From Phycisphaerae bacterium (GTDB lineage: Bacteria > Planctomycetota > Phycisphaerae > Phycisphaerales > SM1A02), in NCBI GenBank assembly GCA_016873355.1, contig VGXK01000098.1, positions 1 through 7,300 of the forward strand: a stretch of DNA of 7,300 bases, in the 5' to 3' direction. Under the pieces are notes generated by a model that was not told the origin of the DNA, ran no database searches, and was given only the letters and a program-made list of their open reading frames with translations. The position numbers and the translations under genes are program-made. Every line of letters starts with the position of its first letter. The stretch's first letter is position 1. This document shows positions 1 to 7,300 of the stretch, in pieces.

Positions 1-4
1 AGCA

Positions 5-25
5 GGCGGATCTTGAGGATCCGCC
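5..25. repeat. Perfect 8-bp inverted repeat (hairpin) at left edge
   Basis: GGCGGATC (5-12), a 5-base loop (13-17) and GATCCGCC (18-25) form a perfect 8-bp stem. No T-run follows on the plus strand, and the minus-strand side is cut by the window edge, so a terminator role cannot be judged. The rest of 1-107 holds no clear gene. Two plus-strand frames are open from the edge, one to a TGA at 78-80 and one to a TAG at 94-96, and either could be the last codons of a gene that starts outside the window. Confidence 0.45.
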
Positions 26-93
26 GATGGAGCCCGACGATGCCACACGAAGTCGCAGCCCGCCAGATCGCTACGAATGAGGAGGAACCGCTC

Positions 94-99
94 TAGGCT
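94..99 (+). promoter_or_regulatory. Possible -10 element of the HIT gene
   Basis: TAGGCT fits the TANNNT core of a -10 hexamer and ends 8 bases before the ATG at 108. Transcription would then begin at or just before the start codon, giving a leaderless or nearly leaderless mRNA. No convincing -35 is seen 16-18 bases upstream. A purine-rich GAGGAGG at 79-85 is more than 20 bases from the ATG, too far to be its ribosome binding site. Inference from position and motif only. Confidence 0.3.
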
Positions 100-107
100 G
101 GCGCGTC

Positions 108-572
108 ATGAGCGCCACCACGCCCCCCGCCGGATCGTCGATCTTCTCGCGCATCATCCGGGGCGAGGTCCCGAGCCATCGCGTCTACGAGGACGATCGA
201 GTGGTGGCGTTCCTCGACGTCGGACCGCTCTCGCGCGGGCACATGCTCGTGGTGCCGCGCGAGGAGCAGGCGCGACTCGAAGATCTCTCGGAGGAGAGCG
301 CCGCGGCGCTCGGTCGCGTGCTGCCGCGACTCGCCCGCGCGCTCATGAAGGCCACGGGCTGCACCGCCTACAACATCCTCATCAACAACGGCAAGGACGC
401 GGGCCAGGTGGTCTTGCACGTGCATGCGCACATCATTCCGAAGTCGTCCGACGGCCGCGGCCTGACCAAGGAGTGGCGCTCGAGCAAACTCGATCCGGCC
501 GAAGGCGCCGCGCTTGCGAACGAGCTTCGCGGAGCGCTCGCCGGGTCTGCAGCCCCGAGTACCTCGGCATGA
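108..572 (+). CDS. HIT-family protein, Hint-like nucleotide hydrolase/transferase
   Basis: This is a 154-residue protein of the histidine triad superfamily, cytosolic enzymes that hydrolyse nucleoside phosphoramidates or related nucleotide conjugates. The triad is HVHAHII at residues 104-110; by family analogy the middle His106 is the nucleophile that forms the nucleotidyl intermediate. The upstream NNGKDAGQ (about 93-100) and the early FLD...GHMLVVP block (35-50) are typical of the Hint branch. Many bacterial relatives begin with a zinc-binding CxxC; here the corresponding positions read SIFS (11-14), so that zinc site is absent. The domain ends near residue 146, and the last few Ala/Ser/Thr-rich residues lie where the gene overlaps a convergent small ORF. 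The ATG at 108 places the conserved IFSRII segment at the expected N-terminal position. No partner gene indicates its substrate. Confidence 0.93.
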   Translation: MSATTPPAGSSIFSRIIRGEVPSHRVYEDDRVVAFLDVGPLSRGHMLVVPREEQARLEDLSEESAAALGRVLPRLARALMKATGCTAYNILINNGKDAGQVVLHVHAHIIPKSSDGRGLTKEWRSSKLDPAEGAALANELRGALAGSAAPSTSA

Positions 573-726
573 TCGGCACGAGCGCATCGTGCAGGTCGTC
601 ACCGCAGCAGGTGCACGCGCCGAGCACCGGCTCATCGAACCCGCTGTCTCCATGCGCGAACACGCCCAGGATCGCCGCGAGCACGCCCAGGATCGGCGGC
701 ACCGCCGCGAGCAGCACGACGGTCAT
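433..726 (-). CDS. Probable small membrane protein with a CxCC motif, unknown function
   Basis: This 97-codon reading frame starts with ATG 46 bases after the ppdK stop, on the same strand. I do not recognise a family. Residues 1-25 are strongly hydrophobic (VVLLAAVPPILGVLAAILGVF) without charge, as in a membrane anchor or uncleaved signal. A short segment with CTCCGDD (about 38-44), which could bind metal or be redox-active, follows. By hand, about 57 of the first 62 codons end in G or C, as expected for a gene here. After about codon 62 the frame is antisense to the HIT gene, G/C-ending codons fall off and the protein turns Arg/Ser-rich. The real conserved part is therefore probably codons 1-65, with a read-through tail. 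A plus-strand frame shares the same third positions, so codon bias alone cannot fix the strand. No good ribosome binding site is seen. Confidence 0.45.
   Translation of the reverse strand: MTVVLLAAVPPILGVLAAILGVFAHGDSGFDEPVLGACTCCGDDLHDALVPIMPRYSGLQTRRALREARSQARRLRPDRVCSSATPWSGRGRRTTSE
661..702. repeat. Two-copy 21-bp tandem repeat
   Basis: Two adjacent 21-base units (661-681 and 682-702) match at 17 of 21 positions, and the first 14 bases (CACGCCCAGGATCG) are identical. On the minus strand they encode a 7-residue period, ILGVLAA then ILGVF, in the hydrophobic segment of the small ORF. The period is a whole number of codons, so the reading frame is kept. It could be a recent local duplication that lengthened a membrane helix. 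Confidence 0.6.
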
Positions 727-745
727 TCCGCCGAAGGCCAGGCTC

Positions 746-767
746 GTCGGCGCTCATGAGCGTCGAC
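746..767. terminator. Near-perfect palindromic hairpin just past the ppdK stop
   Basis: GTCGGCGCT (746-754), a CATG loop and AGCGTCGAC (759-767) pair over 9 positions. One pair is G-U when read as plus-strand RNA and A-C when read as minus-strand RNA. The inner 12 bases (751-762) form a perfect palindrome. It starts 5 bases after the ppdK stop codon and lies downstream of the convergent HIT gene, the place expected for a shared terminator. There is no U-tract on either side, so intrinsic termination is uncertain; it may instead act as a 3'-end stabiliser. Confidence 0.4.
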
Positions 768-772
768 TCGGG

Positions 773-3700
<2,928 letters not shown>

Positions 3701-3712
3701 GGGGAATCGCGG

Positions 3713-3718
3713 AGTGTA
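3713..3718 (-). promoter_or_regulatory. Possible -10 element of ppdK
   Basis: Read on the minus strand this is TACACT, a TANNNT -10 core ending 12 bases before the ppdK ATG. Transcription would begin about 5 bases before the start codon, a nearly leaderless mRNA. No clear -35 hexamer is seen; the region where it should lie falls in the inverted repeat at 3726-3746. Assigned from motif and position only. Confidence 0.35.
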
Positions 3719-3725
3719 GTCCTCC

Positions 3726-3746
3726 CGCCGATGCCCCGAGTCGGCG
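3726..3746. promoter_or_regulatory. Operator-like dyad in the ppdK-pabB divergent region
   Basis: CGCCGA (3726-3731) and TCGGCG (3741-3746) are a perfect 6-bp inverted repeat with a 9-base spacer. The centre (about 3736) lies midway between the two outward-facing -10-like hexamers and covers the -35 zone of both. The geometry would suit a dimeric regulator controlling both genes, but a 6-bp GC-rich dyad can arise by chance. A second palindrome, TCGTACGA at 3747-3754, overlaps the pabB -10-like element. Confidence 0.3.
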
Positions 3747-3749
3747 TCG

Positions 3750-3755
3750 TACGAT
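3750..3755 (+). promoter_or_regulatory. Possible -10 element of pabB
   Basis: TACGAT matches TANNNT and ends 6 bases before the GTG at 3762, so the predicted transcription start falls on or next to the start codon and the mRNA would be leaderless. No purine-rich ribosome binding site precedes the GTG, which agrees with that reading. No -35 consensus is visible. Confidence 0.35.
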
Positions 3756-3761
3756 GCGCGC

Positions 3762-5237
3762 GTGGAAGCGACTCCGCTCTCATGGCGATGGTCGCCGATC
3801 GAGGCGCTGCGGCGCTGGCCCTTGACGCTTCCGATCGCGGCGCTCGTCTCGGGCGCCGGCGACGACGAGGCCCGCTGGTCCGTGCTGGGCGTGCCGAACG
3901 CGTGGCGGGAGATTCCTCACGGCGCCTCGCGCGAGCATTCGCTTGCGTCGCTGCGAACGATCGCCGACGGATCCGGCGCGGCGCGCCCGCGCGGTCCCGC
4001 GCCCGCCGCGCGGTCCGCCGATGCGCCGCCCTTCTCGGGCGGCTGGATCGGCTACCTCTCGTACGAATTCGGCGCGATCGCCGAGCCCGTCGCGCTCCCC
4101 GGCGGCGCGCGAGATCCCGACTTCCCGCTCGCGGGCGGATGGCGCTGCGACGCCGCCGCCGTGCACGACGCGCGACTCGATCGCTGGTGGTGGTGCGGCG
4201 GCGGCGCCCCGCCCGACCTCGCCGATCCGATCGAGCTCGAGTGCGATCTCGGGCCGATTCGCGCTCGCCTCGACCGCGGCCGTTTCGAGTCGCTCGTGCG
4301 CCGCACGATCGAGCTCATCCGCGCCGGCGACCTCTACCAGGCGAACATCGCCCAGCGCTTCGAGGCGCCGCTCGAGGGCGACTCGCCGGCCGGCCGCCGC
4401 GCGCTCGCGATCGCGGCGCTCGCCTCGAGCGGCGCCCGCTACGGCGCCGTCGTCGAGGGCCCGAACGGCCGCGCCGTCGTCTCGATGAGTCCCGAGCTCT
4501 TCCTCGAGCGCCGCGGCGACCGCGTGATCACGCGGCCGATCAAGGGCACGCGCCCGCGCGGCGCCGATCGGCGCGAATTCCTGGACAACGAGAAGGAGCG
4601 CGCCGAACTCGCGATGATCGTCGACCTGATGCGGAACGATCTCTCGCGCGTCTGCGTTCCCGGCTCCGTGCGCGTTCGCGCGGCGCGCCGCATCGAGTCG
4701 CACTGCGGCGTCGATCATGCGCTGGCGGAGGTCGAGGGCTCGCTCCGAGCGGACGCGGGCACGAGCGACCTCGTGCTGGCGACCTTCCCGCCGGGATCGG
4801 TCACCGGGGCGCCGAAGGTCCGCGCCATGCAGGTGATCGAGTCGCTCGAAGCGAGTCCGCGAGGTCCCTACTGCGGCGCGGTCGGCCTCTTCGGCGACGA
4901 CGGCGACTGCTCGTTGAACGTCGCCATCCGCACGCTCTGCGTCCGTGACGGGACCGTCACCTGCTCGACCGGCTGCGGCATCGTCAACGACTCGGATCCC
5001 GCGGCGGAGTCGCGCGAGAGCGAACTCAAGCTCGAGCCGTTCCGGCGCACCGCCGAGTTCCTTCGCTTCGCAGGCCCGCCGCGCGAGCACGCGCCGCTCC
5101 GCGCGGGCGCTCCGCGCCGCGCCGACGCACCGATCGCCGCGCTCACGCCGCTCGCAGCGGCCGCTGTCGCTGACGCCACTCGATCGCGTGAAGGATCTGC
5201 TCCGCCGCGACCGACAGCCCCCGCGGGTGGAAGCTGA
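3762..5237 (+). CDS. pabB: Aminodeoxychorismate synthase component I
   Basis: This is a 491-residue chorismate-utilising enzyme of the TrpE/PabB family. PIKGTRPRG (259-267) carries Lys261 where anthranilate synthases have Ala. This Lys is the hallmark of PabB, which aminates chorismate to 4-amino-4-deoxychorismate for folate synthesis. Glu245 in SPELFL lies 16 residues before it, the spacing of the E. coli pair Glu258/Lys274. Other family blocks are GGWIGYLSYEFG (93-104), GDLYQANIAQRF (189-200), MIVDLMRNDLSRV (285-297), FPPGSVTGAPKVRAM (342-356) and CGIVNDSDPAAE (405-416). The glutaminase partner (PabA) and the lyase (PabC) are not in the window. The GTG start has an upstream -10-like element and no ribosome binding site. 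The conserved domain ends near residue 438; the remaining 50-odd Ala/Pro/Arg-rich residues include about 30 read antisense to the next gene, so this tail is probably not functional. Confidence 0.93.
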   Translation: MEATPLSWRWSPIEALRRWPLTLPIAALVSGAGDDEARWSVLGVPNAWREIPHGASREHSLASLRTIADGSGAARPRGPAPAARSADAPPFSGGWIGYLSYEFGAIAEPVALPGGARDPDFPLAGGWRCDAAAVHDARLDRWWWCGGGAPPDLADPIELECDLGPIRARLDRGRFESLVRRTIELIRAGDLYQANIAQRFEAPLEGDSPAGRRALAIAALASSGARYGAVVEGPNGRAVVSMSPELFLERRGDRVITRPIKGTRPRGADRREFLDNEKERAELAMIVDLMRNDLSRVCVPGSVRVRAARRIESHCGVDHALAEVEGSLRADAGTSDLVLATFPPGSVTGAPKVRAMQVIESLEASPRGPYCGAVGLFGDDGDCSLNVAIRTLCVRDGTVTCSTGCGIVNDSDPAAESRESELKLEPFRRTAEFLRFAGPPREHAPLRAGAPRRADAPIAALTPLAAAAVADATRSREGSAPPRPTAPAGGS

Positions 5238-5994
5238 AGTCGAAGGCGAGACCCGCGTAGGTCATCTGCTCGCTGTCGATGTGCGTGTGCACCACCTTCG
5301 CGGTGGTGAGCATGGGCACGGGCGTCGCCTCGCCGAGCTCGATCCGCAGCCACAGGATCGGATGGCGGAAGAGCACCGGCGCATCCGCCGGCGCCACGCG
5401 CACGCCGAGACCGCCGCCGCCGATGTTCATGAGGGTGGCCCCGAATCGGGGACCCACGGTCGGCAGCAGGGAGTCGAGCGTCGACGCGTCGATCGGCTCG
5501 CGTGCACGGAAGCGGGCCCAGAGATCGGCGCAGGCGCGCGTGGCGGGAACGACGCTCGAAGGGTCGAGCAGCGGCCAGCACTGCACCTCCGGAAGCTCGA
5601 GACCGCGCGCGTCGTAGCGGCCGTGCCGTCGCGAGCATCGTTCGATCGAGTCCGGCAGCGAGAAGATGAGCGTGCCCGGCAATCCGCCGCCGACTCCGCG
5701 TCGTTCGACGCGCACCGTGGTCCGGAACATCCAGCGGTTCTGGCCGACGACGGCGGCGACGACGAGTTCGGTCCCGGGAGGAAAGCGCACCTCGTGACCG
5801 AGCGTGCGCGGCGCCTCGACGATGAGATCCTGCGTGCCGACGGCGAGCAGCTTCGCCCGCCAGACGAGGTCACCGGTGCGCGGACCGTCGGTCGGCGCGT
5901 CGGGCGCCAGCGCCAACTCGAGCGCTCCGTCCCGCTCCTGGATCTGCTGAAGCGTTCGTCGCCAATGAGTCGCTCGACTGCGTGATGCGGGCAT
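5143..5994 (-). CDS. PilZ/YcgR-like protein with an altered c-di-GMP motif
   Basis: This 283-residue soluble protein has no signal peptide or membrane segment. Residues about 38-100 (GDLVWRAKLLAVG...LVVAAVVGQNRWMFRTTVRVERR) resemble the beta-rich N-terminal flagellar-brake domain of YcgR-type proteins. FSLPDSIERCSRRHGRYDA (111-129) follows, with two overlapping RxxxR arrangements (119/123 and 122/126) as at the start of a PilZ domain. The second PilZ signature, normally (D/N)xSxxG, appears as NIGGGG at 190-195, with Gly in place of Ser. It lies about 63 residues after the arginines instead of the usual 20-30, because of an inserted segment (roughly 143-186). The C-terminal part (207-260) has the alternating pattern of the closing barrel strands. 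If it binds c-di-GMP it would act as a receptor; the change may weaken binding. The ATG at 5994 follows GAGGAG by 6 bases. It lies 53 bases downstream of the transglutaminase gene on the same strand. Confidence 0.65.
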   Translation of the reverse strand: MPASRSRATHWRRTLQQIQERDGALELALAPDAPTDGPRTGDLVWRAKLLAVGTQDLIVEAPRTLGHEVRFPPGTELVVAAVVGQNRWMFRTTVRVERRGVGGGLPGTLIFSLPDSIERCSRRHGRYDARGLELPEVQCWPLLDPSSVVPATRACADLWARFRAREPIDASTLDSLLPTVGPRFGATLMNIGGGGLGVRVAPADAPVLFRHPILWLRIELGEATPVPMLTTAKVVHTHIDSEQMTYAGLAFDFSFHPRGLSVAAEQILHAIEWRQRQRPLRAA

Positions 5995-6000
5995 GAATGG

Positions 6001-6027
6001 CTCCTCGGCTCCCCGTGGATGCCGAGG
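6001..6027 (-). promoter_or_regulatory. Ribosome binding site within a hairpin, PilZ-like gene
   Basis: Read on the minus strand, GAGGAG (6001-6006) lies 6 bases before the ATG at 5994, the only strong ribosome binding site in the window. It overlaps the 3' arm of a perfect 7-bp stem: CCTCGGC (minus strand, 6021-6027), an 11-base loop, then GCCGAGG (6003-6009). Folding would hide four of the six GAGGAG bases. The hairpin has no following U-run, so a translation-control or coupling role fits better than a terminator. Inferred from sequence only. Confidence 0.5.
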
Positions 6028-6047
6028 CGTTCATCGGCGCGCGGCGA

Positions 6048-7300
6048 TCACGACCCGCGTCGAAGTCCCGACTCGAGCCGCCGAAGCAGTGCGGCCGTTT
6101 CCGTCTGCTCCGTTCGTGAGGGTGTGCGGCCTCCGAACCGGATCTCGTAGTAGCGCACGACGAGCTCGCCGAAGGACTCGCCGGCGCGCCGGTTGACTCC
6201 GCGCAGCCACTCCGAGTGAAGTCTCGGCGGCCGCCACTCCGGCTTGCCCACGCCGGACGACTCCAGCATTCGCAGCGCGTCGGCGAAGAACCCCGCGTCG
6301 CGCCGAAGCCGACGACGCTCCGGCGGCGGCAATTCGTCGAGGCGCAGCAGCCTTCGGCGCCGGCGCTCGCGCCGCGAGAGCAGCACCGCCGTCGTGAGCA
6401 TGCCGGCGAGCGTCACCACCACGGACACCGCCCAGAGACGGCCGATGCCGCCCGCCTCGAACTGCCGCGCCAGGGTCTCGAGCCAGTCGCCCACCGTCGA
6501 CACCACGCTCTTCAGGGAGTCGGTGAAGGTCTCGCCCGCGCCGCGCAGCAGCGAGCGCTGCGCGGTCGCGTCGAACGCCACCACCTGCGTGCGCCAGAGG
6601 AAGTCGATGCCGTCGTAGAGCCAGCGGAACGAGTCGCCCCATCCCCGGTTCGTGTCGGCGAGCGTCTCGAGCGTCGACGCGGGCGTCGGATCGACCGTCG
6701 ACCAGCTCCACTCTCCGGTTCGCACCTCGACCCACGCGTGGGCGTTGCTCTCGCGCACGCGGTAATGCTGCATCGAGCCGTCGTACTCGACCGCCACGAA
6801 GCCCACGACCATCCGCGCCTCGACGCCGACGGACTGAAGCATGCCGCACAGCGCCGACGCGAAGAGCTCGCAGTGTCCGCTGCGTCCGCGCTTGAGGAAG
6901 GCGTCGATCGGATCCTCGCCGCGCCGCAGCACGAGCGACGACAGATCGGTCGAGTAGCGGAAGCCGCTTCCCTGGAGGTAGCGCAGGAAGATCGACGACG
7001 CGTGCCGCGACCACGCCCAGCGCGCGTCCGCGTCGCGCTCGAGCACCTCGGGATCGGGCGGCTTCTCCCCCACCTGCGCCAGCACGCGACGCGCCTCGTC
7101 GCCGACGCCCTCGACCGGAAAGCTCGGCATTCGCCACGGTCTCGGCGCGCCGCCGAGCGCTTCGAGCCCCTCGACGCCGATGAACGGCTGGACCTTCACC
7201 TGGTAGCGGCCGACGCGAGGTCCGCGCTCGATCTCCTGGTCCCGCATCTCGAGCGTCTCGCCGTTGAAGAGCACGATGCCGTTCCCCGGGTACGCAAGCG
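6048..7300 (-). CDS. TgpA-like transglutaminase membrane protein (5' end outside window)
   Basis: The frame is open through the right edge. The first internal start codon is a GTG at 7274, but coding continues upstream of it (LAYPGNGIVLFNGE), so the true start lies outside. Numbering from that GTG, the transglutaminase-like core has GHCELFASALCGML with catalytic Cys135, NAHAWVE with His179 and VDPTP with Asp195, a complete Cys-His-Asp triad. One membrane helix (about 279-299) is followed by RRERRRRR, which by the positive-inside rule places the C-terminus in the cytosol and the catalytic core outside the membrane. The tail (about 315-400, ending SFGELVVRYYEIRFGG) resembles the DUF4129-type domain found after this core. 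Relatives carry several N-terminal helices (DUF3488), expected here beyond 7300. TgpA-type proteins are envelope enzymes, essential in Pseudomonas; their substrates are poorly known. The gene is upstream of the PilZ-like gene in a likely operon. Confidence 0.88.
   Translation of the reverse strand, partial: LAYPGNGIVLFNGETLEMRDQEIERGPRVGRYQVKVQPFIGVEGLEALGGAPRPWRMPSFPVEGVGDEARRVLAQVGEKPPDPEVLERDADARWAWSRHASSIFLRYLQGSGFRYSTDLSSLVLRRGEDPIDAFLKRGRSGHCELFASALCGMLQSVGVEARMVVGFVAVEYDGSMQHYRVRESNAHAWVEVRTGEWSWSTVDPTPASTLETLADTNRGWGDSFRWLYDGIDFLWRTQVVAFDATAQRSLLRGAGETFTDSLKSVVSTVGDWLETLARQFEAGGIGRLWAVSVVVTLAGMLTTAVLLSRRERRRRRLLRLDELPPPERRRLRRDAGFFADALRMLESSGVGKPEWRPPRLHSEWLRGVNRRAGESFGELVVRYYEIRFGGRTPSRTEQTETAALLRRLESGLRRGS

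Noticed and set aside
1..96. Possible C-terminal end of an upstream plus-strand gene
   Set aside because: Two frames are open from the edge (to 80 and to 96) and neither has enough sequence or a recognisable motif to choose between them; a minus-strand frame is open there too.
694..707. A short CGGCG-GCAC-CGCCG hairpin as a terminator
   Set aside because: A 5-bp stem of pure GC within a GC-rich coding repeat is expected by chance and has no U-tract.
3780..5090. A 436-codon minus-strand frame opposite pabB
   Set aside because: The product is Arg/Ala/Glu-rich and shares no family motif; the pabB frame shows every expected active-site block.
3762..5237. Anthranilate synthase component I (trpE) as identity of the chorismate enzyme
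   Set aside because: The active-site PIKGT with Lys261 is characteristic of PabB; TrpE has Ala at that place.
6031..7137. A 368-codon minus-strand frame overlapping the transglutaminase gene
   Set aside because: It is a shifted frame of the same strand, Arg/Ala/Gly-rich, while the other frame carries the Cys-His-Asp triad, membrane helix and C-terminal domain.

Overview
The window is GC-rich (roughly 65-70% by eye), strongly G/C-ending in third codon positions, and densely coded, so it looks like chromosomal DNA of a free-living GC-rich bacterium. The gene set, the Lys/Ser/Ala-rich protein tails and the apparent near-leaderless starts would fit a planctomycete of the Phycisphaerae type. That lineage guess is inference; no ribosomal or other taxonomic marker is present.

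Layout. A 107-base left edge with a perfect hairpin leads into a plus-strand HIT-family (Hint-like) protein gene (108-572). It converges with a minus-strand block. That block is ppdK, pyruvate phosphate dikinase (773-3700), followed 46 bases after its stop by a probable small membrane-protein gene (433-726) whose 3' end overlaps the HIT gene. A 61-base divergent control region, with a -10-like hexamer facing each way and an inverted repeat between them, separates ppdK from plus-strand pabB (3762-5237), aminodeoxychorismate synthase component I. The 3' end of pabB overlaps the end of a minus-strand PilZ/YcgR-like gene (5143-5994). Upstream of that gene on the same strand is a TgpA-like transglutaminase membrane protein gene (6048 to beyond 7300), cut by the right edge. 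The last two probably form an operon with a 53-base gap, in which a hairpin overlaps the PilZ-like gene's ribosome binding site.

How the genes relate. ppdK (PEP/pyruvate interconversion) and pabB (chorismate to the 4-aminobenzoate branch of folate synthesis) share a divergent promoter region but no direct pathway step; PEP is a distant precursor of chorismate. The transglutaminase and PilZ-like genes suggest a cell-envelope or c-di-GMP-linked pair. Most of the window is ordinary housekeeping. No mobile element, CRISPR array, tRNA or rRNA was seen. The points most worth a second look are the small CxCC membrane ORF, the hairpin over the PilZ-like gene's ribosome binding site, the basic tails at both ends of PPDK, the altered PilZ motif, and an excess of GATC sites.
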